Position numbers and translations under genes: made by a program. From a virus, in the IMG/VR virus record IMGVR_UViG_3300048573_000150, positions 1-32,937 of that record: a stretch of 32,937 nt of DNA. One strand, written 5' to 3'. Within the stretch, counting starts at the first letter, position 1; each line of letters begins with the position of its first letter. Of the stretch, positions 24,827 through 31,372 are shown one piece after another. The notes below the pieces were generated by a model. The model saw nothing but the letters and a program-made list of their open reading frames with translations, was not told the DNA's origin and searched no databases.

Positions 24827-27434
24827 CCTAGAAAATAGAAAGACCTACATCATCAACGCCGATAGACGTGGTGAGAACAGTATGTCCTGTCCTGTATGCT
24901 CCGGCGACAGAAAGAAGAAGAATGTTAAGTGCATGAGCTTCAACACGATAGAAGGTGTTGGACATTGCAACCACTGTAACGCACGCTTTGTACGTAAATC
25001 GGAGGATCAGGAGGTTCAGAGATACACACGCCCTGTACCTACATCCAACCCAACCTCTCTTCCCGATAAGATAGTTAACTGGTTCAAGGAGCGTGGAATC
25101 AATTCATCTACGCTGATTGACTTCAACGTGGAAGCTGGAAGAATGTTCTTCCCACAAGTTGCGCAGGAGAGGAACTGCATTATGTTCAACTACTACCGCG
25201 ATGGAGAGTTAATCAACATCAAGTACCGCGATGCCGAGAAGAACTTCCGACTTGTCAAGGATGCTGAACTGATATTCTACAACATGGATAGCATACAAAG
25301 CGAATACGTTGTAATTACGGAAGGTGAATGTTTTCATCCATCGGCAGAAGTTTTAACTCAATACGGATGGGTTAGATTTGACGAGTTTGAGGCTTTGGAA
25401 AATCCTATGGTGGCTCAATATAAGGATTCTGGAGATATTGAATTTGTAAAGCCAATAGCGTTTATAAGTAAGAACTTTGAAGGTAATTTAATAGAGATGA
25501 AAAACCAACACAGGTTTTATTCCCTTACTACTCCTGAGCATAATATGGTTTATGTAGATCCAAATGGAAATATCTCAAAAAAGAAACATTACGAGGCGTC
25601 TGCTAGATACAGTATTCCGAGAACAGCAAAACATGATGGGTCAGGAATAAATCTTTCCGATGATGAGATTAGATTATGTATTGCGGTAAGTGCCGACTTT
25701 ACTATACGTGAAAAAGGTGATATATACGGATCGTTTAAAAAACAGCGTAAGGTTGAAAGAATAACAGGAATTTTAAATCGACTTGGTATTGAGTATTCAA
25801 CAGGACCTACTAAAGGAGACTACACTTCGTTTTTTATTAGAAGAGGAAATGCTCCTAAGTATCTATTCAAGAAATTTCCTTCAAATTGGATTTTTGAGTC
25901 AACGCAACGTCAGAAGGATTTAATTATTTCAGAAATATTACATTGGGATGGAAATCTTGTTCCTGAAAGAAATCAAATTGAGTACTCATCAAAAGATTAC
26001 GATAACGCTACATTTGTTCAGACGATATCACACCTATGCGGATACTGCTCTACAATTATGTCAAGAAGCAATGAATTTGGTAGCTGGTATAAAGTTTCTA
26101 TACTTTTTGGAAAGCAAACAACATCAAACCAATCTCTTAAAAGAGGAACATTGGAAGTTGAATATAAGGGCGTTGTTAATTGCGTTCAAGTTCCTTCCGG
26201 AATGATACTCGTTAGACAAAATGGATGTATAAGCATATCTGGTAATTGTGACGCAATGGCCTACCATCAGGTTGGAATAACATCTGTTGTTTCAGTTCCT
26301 AACGGAGCGTCAAAAAACAATCGTCTACAGTATGTCGACAATTGCATTGATCGCTTTGAGGATGTTAAGACAATCTACCTTGCGACAGATGATGATGAAC
26401 CTGGCCGCATTCTTCAAGAGGAGCTCGCCAGACGGTTTGGAAAGGACAGGTGTAGGAAGATATCGTTTTTCGGAAAAAAGGACGCTAATGAGCTTCTAAT
26501 GACGGATCCGTTAATGCTGCCTGAAACATTGGAAGCCGCTGAAGAATATCCACTAGAGGGGATCGTAACCATAGATGGAATAGCAGACGACATCTGGAGA
26601 TTAAGACGTGAAGGGTTAAAGCCTGGATGTGATATCTCAATTGACGCATTCAATGAACTACTAACCTTTGTTCCGGGGTATGTTACAGGAGTTACAGGTA
26701 TACCTAACCACGGTAAGTCGGAGTTTCTAGATCAGATAATGGTAGACCTATCGGTTAGGCACGGCTGGAGGTTTGGAATCTTCTCACCGGAGAACTATCC
26801 GCTTCAGCTCCACTTCTCGAAGGTGGCTAGCAAGTTAGTAGGAACGGCGTTTAATGATATGGGGGACCGAGAAATCATAGCCGCCATGAACTACTGCCGT
26901 GACAACTTCTTCTACATAGCCCCTGAGGAGGATAATAGTTTGGACAGCATAATTGAACACGCCAAGAGTCTAGTTAAGAAATATGGAATCAACGCAATCA
27001 TCATCGATGCGTGGAACAAGTTGGAGCATAGTTATCAGACCTCGGAAACCCAACACATCTCCAAGGAGCTAGATAAGTTAATTGACTTCTGTCGTAAGAA
27101 TAGTGTACACGCCTTCGTTGTAGCCCACCCTACCAAGATGTCGCGTGACCCAAAGACACAGCAGTACAATGTCGCCACTCTATACGACATGTCGGGATCG
27201 GCGCATTTCTACAACAAGTGTGACAATGGTATATCGGTATATCGCCACTTCTTTGAGGATGGTGGGTCTATGCCGGAGATCTTTGTACAGAAGGTGAAGT
27301 TCAAACATTGGGGACGTCAGGGAAGTCGCGAGATGCAGTATGATGTTCCAAGCGGTAGATATTATATAGTTGGAAAACTTAACAAAACTTCCTATCTTAG
27401 CACGGAATTTAAACAACAGGAATTTGAGCTATGA
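24804..27434 (+). CDS. Primase-helicase (T7 gp4-like) interrupted by an intein, 876 aa precursor
   Basis: Domain order: zinc-ribbon primase start with C29, C32, C55 and C58 (CPVC ... CNHC); TOPRIM primase core with VVITEGE at 169-175; intein 176-481; TOPRIM continued as CDAMAYHQVG ... ATDDDEPGR; linker; DnaB-type helicase with Walker A GIPNHGKS (632-639), Walker B IIIDAW (D735) and a sensor-like FVVAHPTKM. The mature product after splicing is 570 aa, normal for T7 gp4/Twinkle-like proteins, which unwind DNA and make primers at the fork. The 3' end overlaps the next gene by 4 nt. The extein uses noticeably GC-richer codons than the intein. Confidence 0.92.
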   Translation: MASEKIYNLENRKTYIINADRRGENSMSCPVCSGDRKKKNVKCMSFNTIEGVGHCNHCNARFVRKSEDQEVQRYTRPVPTSNPTSLPDKIVNWFKERGINSSTLIDFNVEAGRMFFPQVAQERNCIMFNYYRDGELINIKYRDAEKNFRLVKDAELIFYNMDSIQSEYVVITEGECFHPSAEVLTQYGWVRFDEFEALENPMVAQYKDSGDIEFVKPIAFISKNFEGNLIEMKNQHRFYSLTTPEHNMVYVDPNGNISKKKHYEASARYSIPRTAKHDGSGINLSDDEIRLCIAVSADFTIREKGDIYGSFKKQRKVERITGILNRLGIEYSTGPTKGDYTSFFIRRGNAPKYLFKKFPSNWIFESTQRQKDLIISEILHWDGNLVPERNQIEYSSKDYDNATFVQTISHLCGYCSTIMSRSNEFGSWYKVSILFGKQTTSNQSLKRGTLEVEYKGVVNCVQVPSGMILVRQNGCISISGNCDAMAYHQVGITSVVSVPNGASKNNRLQYVDNCIDRFEDVKTIYLATDDDEPGRILQEELARRFGKDRCRKISFFGKKDANELLMTDPLMLPETLEAAEEYPLEGIVTIDGIADDIWRLRREGLKPGCDISIDAFNELLTFVPGYVTGVTGIPNHGKSEFLDQIMVDLSVRHGWRFGIFSPENYPLQLHFSKVASKLVGTAFNDMGDREIIAAMNYCRDNFFYIAPEEDNSLDSIIEHAKSLVKKYGINAIIIDAWNKLEHSYQTSETQHISKELDKLIDFCRKNSVHAFVVAHPTKMSRDPKTQQYNVATLYDMSGSAHFYNKCDNGISVYRHFFEDGGSMPEIFVQKVKFKHWGRQGSREMQYDVPSGRYYIVGKLNKTSYLSTEFKQQEFEL
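25329..26246 (+). mobile_element. LAGLIDADG intein within the TOPRIM motif, 306 aa
   Basis: The first residue is Cys176 (CFHPSAEVLTQYGW, block A type). A block B-like region holds TTPEHNMVYV. The C-terminal block is VQVPSGMILVRQNG ... ISISGN followed by +1 Cys482. The usual penultimate His is Gly, a known but less common variant. The central part has two degenerate LAGLIDADG motifs, LCIAVSADF and ISEILHWDG, each keeping its acidic residue, followed by the family-like IEYSSKDYDNATFVQ. Removing it restores TEGE-CDAM, the TOPRIM catalytic motif. AT-rich codons contrast with the flanks, indicating recent arrival. Confidence 0.93.
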
Positions 27435-27964
27435 TATCTGATCTTACATCGTGTGTTAAACCACATCTAATCATTCAGTTTTTGGAAACAATTGTAAACG
27501 GCGAAACCGACACACTACAGTCGGATGCAAGACGCATGCTCGAAGGCATTAACAATACACTTGACATTTCGGATAACCCGGATCAGTTTATAAACATAGC
27601 CCTATCATCTTGTGCGGCTGTGTTCAATACAAGCCCGGAGGAGATTATGTCCAGGAAGAGAAACAGCAATATCATCGATGCGAAGAGGTCATATATGTGG
27701 ATTCTTAAAACCACATTGGGCTGCACGCACCGACTGGTTTCGGAGACGCTAAAGATGCACCATAGCTCAGTCATCCACCACCTGAACACGGTAGAGAACT
27801 ACTTGATGTACAACGCCGACTTCCGCGCCAAGATAAACCAGGTAGTCATAGATCTAAAACAGATTGGCTACCATGTTCCTTCGGAGCAGTTCGTCAAGCA
27901 TGTAAACAAGGCGGAGCAGAAGAAGAGCAAGATCCGTGAGAAGCTAAAGAGAAATAGAGTATAA
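27431..27964 (+). CDS. DnaA domain IV-like DNA-binding protein, 177 aa
   Basis: Residues about 70-125 match the DnaA C-terminal DnaA-box-binding domain: FNTSPEEIMSRKRN, DAKRSYMWILKTTLG, then the signature MHHSSVIHHLNTVENYL, equivalent to DHTTVxHAxxKI. There is no AAA+ ATPase domain; the first 60 residues are an unassigned helical region and the tail is very basic (KKSKIREKLKRNRV). It overlaps the primase-helicase by 4 nt. It may mark the phage origin, recruit the helicase, or compete with host DnaA for its boxes. Domain identity is strong; the role is inferred. Confidence 0.8.
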   Translation: MISDLTSCVKPHLIIQFLETIVNGETDTLQSDARRMLEGINNTLDISDNPDQFINIALSSCAAVFNTSPEEIMSRKRNSNIIDAKRSYMWILKTTLGCTHRLVSETLKMHHSSVIHHLNTVENYLMYNADFRAKINQVVIDLKQIGYHVPSEQFVKHVNKAEQKKSKIREKLKRNRV

Positions 27965-27969
27965 ATAGT

Positions 27970-28008
27970 ATTAGGGATAGGCGGCTAACCTAGTAAATTT
28001 GAAGCCGC
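27970..28008 (+). promoter_or_regulatory. Possible promoter with an inverted repeat over its -7 element
   Basis: TAAATTTG (27994-28001) fits the TAnnTTTG -7 consensus, but the -33 element is weak (TTAG near 27971). GCGGCT (27981-27986) and AGCCGC (28003-28008) flank it, so a repressor or a hairpin could cover the element. It lies upstream of the 50-aa gene. Confidence 0.4.
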
Positions 28009-28021
28009 TAAAAACTATACT

Positions 28022-28174
28022 ATGGACAACAAACTAAACTTTCTAAAATCCCAAATCGCTGTATTCAATCCAACATGGACAAAAGAACAGGTAGAGATGG
28101 AAGCAATCCGTGTACATAACGAAGCCAAGTCAATCGACGATGATGACGAGGGATGTTTGTACTGCGGTTCATAA
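28022..28174 (+). CDS. Small acidic protein with C-terminal CxxC, 50 aa
   Basis: An ORF of 50 codons (MDNKLNFLKSQIAVFNP ...) with a helical middle (TKEQVEMEAIRVHNEAKS), an acidic run IDDDDEG and a C-terminal CLYCGS. The terminal CxxC could bind a metal or pair with another protein. It stands between the DnaA-like gene and the noncoding structured region, 14 nt after a possible -7 element region. It is not a known family to me, but codon use and the A-rich leader look normal for this phage. Confidence 0.6.
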   Translation: MDNKLNFLKSQIAVFNPTWTKEQVEMEAIRVHNEAKSIDDDDEGCLYCGS

Positions 28175-28200
28175 CTAATATTATTTTTTATTAAAAAGTT

Positions 28201-28232
28201 TTTGTTCTTTTGCGGAAGTTATTGTACATTCG
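28201..28232 (+). promoter_or_regulatory. Bacteroidota-type promoter of the structured-RNA region
   Basis: TTTG (28201-28204), 20 nt, then TACATTCG (28225-28232), one base from TAnnTTTG. Transcription would begin near 28239 and run through 470 nt without an ORF before the 82-aa gene. Confidence 0.6.
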
Positions 28233-28427
28233 CTAAAGTTCTTTGAATAAAATATTAGCCACATGGCCGGTGGATCGTAAAACACAGTAACTCCTCTTAA
28301 ATCGTACCAGCTATACTATAATGGTATAGACGAACTTAATGAAACTGTTCTCATCGTATAGGAGATAGGATATTAGTTAGCCTTTGCAAATGTCCGACGT
28401 CGTTTCCACTACTTTAAAAGGCAACAT

Positions 28428-28497
28428 AGTCAGGTAGTTTAATTGTTAAAACGTTCTCATAGTGAGAAGATTACAGGCTCGTTACCTGTCCTGACTA
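28428..28497 (+). ncRNA. tRNA-like fold with abnormal loops (70 nt)
   Basis: A perfect 7-bp acceptor stem AGTCAGG/CCTGACT, D stem GTTT/AAAC with loop AATTGTTA, anticodon stem TTCTC/GAGAA with a 5-nt loop ATAGT (or 4 pairs with loop CATAGTG), and T stem ACAGG/CCTGT with 7-nt loop CTCGTTA. The cloverleaf is complete, but the loops are not normal: no U33 in the 7-nt version, T-loop A58 replaced, and only one of the D-loop GG pair kept. No CCA is encoded. It could be a decayed tRNA, a tRNA with unusual loops, or a tRNA mimic. I assign no anticodon. Confidence 0.6.
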
Positions 28498-28566
28498 CTA
28501 AGGGCATTGTTTCCCTTGGATACGTCCTAAGATAAAAACATGACACCTCGGAAAGACGAGGAACAT

Positions 28567-28703
28567 AGGGGAGTGGCGGAATAAAGACGCTAAGGAGGTA
28601 AGATAGATAACACATAAGAGGATTACCTAAGGTATAAGCAGGACCACCTGTTATAGCCTTTCCAGTGAGTGTTGTCGTGCAGGGTTATAACCTGTCTCCC
28701 TTG
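28567..28703 (+). ncRNA. Oversized tRNA-like closed fold (137 nt)
   Basis: Acceptor-like arms AGGGGAG (28567-28573) and CTCCCTT (28696-28702) pair over 7 bp. They are followed by TG and a D-like arm GCG/CGC reading GTGGCGGAATAAAGACGC, close to a tRNA-Leu start. The 3' side has a T-like arm GCAGG/CCTGT with loop GTTATAA. Where an anticodon arm should be there are about 88 nt, including a hairpin TATAA-G-CAGG/CCTG-TTATA (28633-28655) and the sequence TAAGGAGGT (28591-28599). It may be an interrupted or remodelled tRNA, or an unrelated RNA with a tRNA-like base. Confidence 0.45.
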
Positions 28704-28719
28704 CTAAATTATAAATCAA

Positions 28720-28968
28720 ATGGAAAACAATCCACAACAAGAGATGACACTCGGGGAGTCGAGATGTCATATCAATTTCAATCCTTCGTCTGATGACAAG
28801 ATTGGAACATTCAAACGTATGATGGCTGATGCTATTGATTACTGCAACAATGAGCGATTAGAGTCTTTAGACCCCGAAGCACAACGATGCTTTGCTATTG
28901 CTATGAACGAATTAGAAACTGCGCAGATGTATGCGGTAAAAGGCATTGCCAAGGGGTTAAAGAAATGA
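28720..28968 (+). CDS. Acb2/Tad1 hairpin-family-like small protein, 82 aa
   Basis: An 82-aa protein with the spaced pattern GESRCHINFNPSSDD ... FKRMMADAIDYCN ... DPEAQRCFAIAMNELETAQMYAVKGIAK. This resembles the phage family with 'R..FNPS....V..IK..A..LI......DPE..R....A....E.A.MW.VKA', which databases group with the helical hairpin of anti-CBASS Acb2 and anti-Thoeris Tad1. Those proteins bind cyclic nucleotide signals and blind the host defence. Residues in the binding pocket cannot be judged by eye. It is the first gene after the structured RNA and overlaps the next gene by 4 nt. Confidence 0.55.
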   Translation: MENNPQQEMTLGESRCHINFNPSSDDKIGTFKRMMADAIDYCNNERLESLDPEAQRCFAIAMNELETAQMYAVKGIAKGLKK

Positions 28969-29177
28969 GTGATTTTTTATCAAGACTCTTAGATGAGCAG
29001 GAGGAACTTCTAAAGAAATTTGACAAGCTATATTCTTTTGTAGCCTCAGATAACTTCAATTCAGTATCTGAAAAACAACAGCGGTTAATGGAAAAACAAC
29101 TCAAGCACATGAATGCCTATAACAATATTCTTTTAGAAAGACTAGAAGATTTAAGTCCAAATAACAAGCATGAGTAA
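28965..29177 (+). CDS. crAss001_48-related-type small helical protein, 70 aa
   Basis: I choose the ATG at 28965 (MSDFLSRLLDEQEELLKKFD), which overlaps the previous stop as ATGA. The protein is nearly all helix: LLDEQEELLKKFDKLYSF, SVSEKQQRLMEKQLKHM, then YNNILLERLEDL. This 'L..E..EL..K..KL..F....F..L...QQ.LL..QL..M..Y..IL..R' pattern is a small protein family found in many phages and named after a crAss001 product. Its function is unknown. It is often next to the hairpin-family gene above, as here. Confidence 0.65.
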   Translation: MSDFLSRLLDEQEELLKKFDKLYSFVASDNFNSVSEKQQRLMEKQLKHMNAYNNILLERLEDLSPNNKHE

Positions 29178-29556
29178 GAGATACACAATTGAATTATCAG
29201 AAGAGCAAATGAGATTAGTCGCTCAATGCATTGAAGATGTTTCTCGTTTTGCTGCTGGTCAATGGGAATTACAAAACACTATTGAGGCAATGGTAAAAGG
29301 ACTTCCTTTTGACGAGCAAATTCAAAGACGAGATGATGCTGAAGAGCATTTAAGAAAAGCTAAACAAATCTTAATCCCTCAATTTTCAGATAATCAAAGC
29401 TATGGGTACAATAGCACCGAGTTTATCGGGAATACCTATCAGATCTATAGAACTATCTGGCATCAACTTGCAATGGATTATGATTGGGATAATGTCTATT
29501 CCTCTCCTGCCTTGGCAAGTGGAACTTTAGGGACAATTAAGATTGAGCAGATATGA
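29170..29556 (+). CDS. Conserved phage protein, 128 aa
   Basis: A 128-aa protein beginning MSKRYTIELSEEQMRLVAQC. The beta-then-helix start 'Y.I.LSEEQ..L...C.ED..RF.AGQ.EL.NT' is shared by hypothetical proteins in many Bacteroidota phages and elements. A C-terminal part has aromatic residues (GYNSTEFIGNTYQIYR, MDYDWDNVYSSP). It overlaps the preceding gene by 8 nt and the next by 4 nt. Its function is unknown. Confidence 0.7.
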   Translation: MSKRYTIELSEEQMRLVAQCIEDVSRFAAGQWELQNTIEAMVKGLPFDEQIQRRDDAEEHLRKAKQILIPQFSDNQSYGYNSTEFIGNTYQIYRTIWHQLAMDYDWDNVYSSPALASGTLGTIKIEQI

Positions 29557-29771
29557 GCGAGAAGAAGCAAACCTCAGTAGATGTCCTCTACGAAATACTA
29601 TGGGAATGTCCTAGAGATAAGTGGGAGTGGAACGCAGTACTCAAGGAGATAAGGGAAATTCATAAGCAGGAGATGAAGGATTTGTATCTTGCTCATGTGA
29701 CCAAAGCTCCTCGCCTGAGAGAAATCTTCGAGAAGCAATTTGAGGAATACTACACCAATACATTTGAGTAA
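29553..29771 (+). CDS. Small helical protein, 72 aa
   Basis: A 72-aa charged, helical protein (VDVLYEILWECPRDKWEW ... EIREIHKQEMKDLY). It overlaps its upstream neighbour as ATGA and is separated by 2 nt from the next, so it belongs to a tight run of small genes. I do not recognise the family; the aromatic EW..W pair and the acidic FEEYYTNTFE end are its notable features. Confidence 0.6.
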   Translation: MSEKKQTSVDVLYEILWECPRDKWEWNAVLKEIREIHKQEMKDLYLAHVTKAPRLREIFEKQFEEYYTNTFE

Positions 29772-29773
29772 TC

Positions 29774-29995
29774 ATGACACCAAAGGAAAAGGCAAAGGAA
29801 CTGACAGACAAATATTGGATCTATCTACGAGCAGGACTGCTTTACGATGAGGAGGCAAAAGACGATGCGAAGCATTGCGCAATAATAGCCGTAAAAGAAA
29901 TGCTAGAGGAGGTCAAGGAGCATAAGTACGATGACAGCTCTGCTATTAGAATTATATACTGGTTTAAGGTAATTAACGAAATAGAGAAGCTATGA
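29774..29995 (+). CDS. Small phage protein of the MTPxEKAxxLxxKY type, 73 aa
   Basis: A 73-aa protein: MTPKEKAKELTDKYWIYL, a middle helix with AKHCAIIAVKEMLEE and an ending YWFKVINEIEKL. It is a second member of the same pattern as the 72-aa protein at 24608. Many Bacteroidota phages carry one or more copies; their role is unknown. It overlaps the next gene by 4 nt (ATGA). Confidence 0.7.
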   Translation: MTPKEKAKELTDKYWIYLRAGLLYDEEAKDDAKHCAIIAVKEMLEEVKEHKYDDSSAIRIIYWFKVINEIEKL

Positions 29996-30234
29996 GCAGA
30001 GTAACAATAGAGTTTGACCGGGTAGAAGAGGCGGATGAACTGCGTACTGCTCTCGATGGGTTTAAGTACAAGATGTTCATCTGGGAACTCGACCAAAAGC
30101 TCCGCAGCGTGCATAAATACGGAGCCGCCCTCGAAGGATCTGGAGAAGCCACTCCAGAAGAAATGGATGTATGCTACAAGTTAAGAGAGTACATCCGACA
30201 GGAACTACAGGACAGTAATTTGACAATAGAATGA
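29992..30234 (+). CDS. Conserved phage protein of the 'W.LDQ.LR..HKYG' type, 80 aa
   Basis: An 80-aa protein with an N-terminal strand (RVTIEFDRVEEADEL), then TALDGFKYKMFIWELDQKLR and RSVHKYG, and a C-terminal helix KLREYIRQELQD. This is a very common phage hypothetical protein pattern (small alpha/beta, 'ALxGxKY....W.LD..LR ... VR..L..EL'). Its function is unknown to me. It is the last gene of the 28.7-30.2 kb run. Confidence 0.7.
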   Translation: MSRVTIEFDRVEEADELRTALDGFKYKMFIWELDQKLRSVHKYGAALEGSGEATPEEMDVCYKLREYIRQELQDSNLTIE

Positions 30235-30276
30235 TCGGTTTCTGGATATGGGCAGATTAATACGTATAAGTACGTA

Positions 30277-30308
30277 TTGCAATAATTCCAAAAATGTTAA
30301 TATATTTG
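30277..30308 (+). promoter_or_regulatory. Bacteroidota-type promoter before the 84-aa gene
   Basis: TTG (30277-30279), 21 nt, then TATATTTG (30301-30308), a full match to the -7 consensus. The ATG at 30344 lies 36 nt downstream. It starts a second accessory transcription unit. Confidence 0.8.
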
Positions 30309-30343
30309 CAAAACACACAATAACTAAATCAAATAAATAATCT

Positions 30344-30598
30344 ATGACTAAAAAGTTTATAACTGCCGAGATTGAGTTGCTCAATACTAAAATGGCTGAA
30401 CTCATCGGTAGCGGAAAGCACACCATAAGAGCAGAGGTACGCATACTCACAGAAAACATTATCGCTGTAAGACAATTTGCAGACGATGAGGACGATGAGA
30501 TCAACCCAGATATGTGTGCTGTGTACTTAACCAGCGGTGAATTTTTCATCTTACACACTCCTTATGCAGAGATGTTACAAATCTTAGATTGGAATTAA
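30344..30598 (+). CDS. Uncharacterised acidic protein, 84 aa
   Basis: An 84-aa protein: a helical first third (FITAEIELLNTKMAELIG), then strands (RAEVRILTENIIAVRQF), an acidic DDEDDEIN turn and a final strand pair (AVYLTSGEFFILHTPYAE). It is the first gene behind a good promoter. I recognise no family. Small acidic proteins in such a place often act on host processes, but nothing here shows which. Confidence 0.6.
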   Translation: MTKKFITAEIELLNTKMAELIGSGKHTIRAEVRILTENIIAVRQFADDEDDEINPDMCAVYLTSGEFFILHTPYAEMLQILDWN

Positions 30599-30617
30599 TA
30601 ACCTAAAAACTAAAGCT

Positions 30618-30929
30618 ATGTTTTGCAGAGAAAAAAGAATTATAAAGAGAACCAACTTTGACGGTTCAGTAGACTATGTAGGTCAGACTAAAACATTCTG
30701 GGGAAAGTGGGAAGATGGATACGGTCCTAGAACGAGTAAACACTACAAGACGTATGCTCAAGCTCTTGAATGGTACAATGAAAGAGGCACAAAATTCTCG
30801 ACAGACGAGGTGATGTTAAGTGATGACGGAGGCCCTAAACGTGTAGGTAAAACCTACTCTGAAAGTAAATCAGCAACCTTCTCTCATATTACTGAGGAGA
30901 TGATTGAGAAATATCGTGAAACAAACTAA
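30618..30929 (+). CDS. Uncharacterised protein, 103 aa
   Basis: A 103-aa basic, Tyr/Lys/Gly-rich protein, probably beta-rich in the first half (RIIKRTNFDGSVDYVGQTK, FWGKWEDGYGP) and helical at the end (ITEEMIEKYRETN). It starts with MFCREKR after an A-rich leader, 19 nt downstream of the previous stop. Not recognised. Confidence 0.6.
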   Translation: MFCREKRIIKRTNFDGSVDYVGQTKTFWGKWEDGYGPRTSKHYKTYAQALEWYNERGTKFSTDEVMLSDDGGPKRVGKTYSESKSATFSHITEEMIEKYRETN

Positions 30930-30942
30930 AAACTAAACAACT

Positions 30943-31170
30943 ATGAAAAACTTATTGAAATACTTGATAGCCATAATTGTTTCAATCGCAATTGTACGGA
31001 TTGGAATTTGGGGTATTGAAACAAATTTAAGCCAAACAACAGATGGTTGGATATTTTTTGGTTGGCTTTTAGCAGTTTTAATTATCGGAGTTCCCACTTT
31101 TAGATTTTGGATGAAAGCGATAGGTTGGATTATTGATTTGGATGAAACTTGTGGAGGTAACAATGGCTGA
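30943..31170 (+). CDS. Small membrane protein, two transmembrane segments, 75 aa
   Basis: Residues about 4-26 (LLKYLIAIIVSIAIVRIGIW) and about 36-58 (WIFFGWLLAVLIIGVPTF) are long hydrophobic stretches separated by a polar loop, so it should be an inner-membrane protein with two spans. A Cys/Gly/Asn tail follows. It could be a superinfection-exclusion factor or a holin-like protein, but no lysin is nearby, and the sequence does not choose between them. Its end overlaps the next gene. Confidence 0.65.
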   Translation: MKNLLKYLIAIIVSIAIVRIGIWGIETNLSQTTDGWIFFGWLLAVLIIGVPTFRFWMKAIGWIIDLDETCGGNNG

Positions 31171-31372
31171 TATAAGTAAATGCAACCCCCCAGGGACAAT
31201 CTGTCCCCACAGAGAAAAGTGCTACCGTTTTACAGCACCAGCTGATGAATACCTTCAGGCGTATTTTGTAGATCCTCCAATCAAGGCAGACGGAACTTGC
31301 GACTTTTTCTGGGGACAGACTCAAACAGACATCCTCACACAACTCAAGGAGATCGTCAAGGGGAACTCGTAA
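31163..31372 (+). CDS. Cysteine-rich small protein, 69 aa
   Basis: I choose the ATG at 31163 (MADISKCNPPGTICPHREK). It sits 6 nt after GGAGGT, a rare strong Shine-Dalgarno match in this window, and the ATG overlaps the upstream gene. The ordered cysteines (CNPPGTICPHREKCYRF ... GTCDFFW) suggest a metal-binding site with about four Cys. Proteins with 'CP....CYR..A......Q......P......C.FF' recur in phages. The function is unknown. Confidence 0.65.
   Translation: MADISKCNPPGTICPHREKCYRFTAPADEYLQAYFVDPPIKADGTCDFFWGQTQTDILTQLKEIVKGNS

Larger units (their letters stand above)
28239..28719 (+). ncRNA. Untranslated, highly structured region with tRNA-like folds
   Basis: No ORF of useful length lies on either strand. 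Hairpins visible in order: CTATAC/GTATAG (about 28310-28328), the tRNA-like fold at 28428-28497, AAGGG/CCCTT (28500-28517) overlapping an alternative stem with TACG tetraloop (28514-28530), CCTCG/CGAGG (28546-28561), and the larger closed fold at 28567-28703. An upstream promoter and a downstream coding gene suggest it is transcribed as a tRNA cluster remnant, a large ornate phage RNA, or a long leader. The octamer GTTCTCAT occurs at 28347 and 28453. Apart from these I see no protein-coding signal. Confidence 0.55.

Noticed and set aside
28240-28427. A further tRNA in the first part of the structured region
   Set aside because: A D-arm-like hairpin (CTATAC/GTATAG) exists, but no acceptor or T arm at tRNA distance could be paired.
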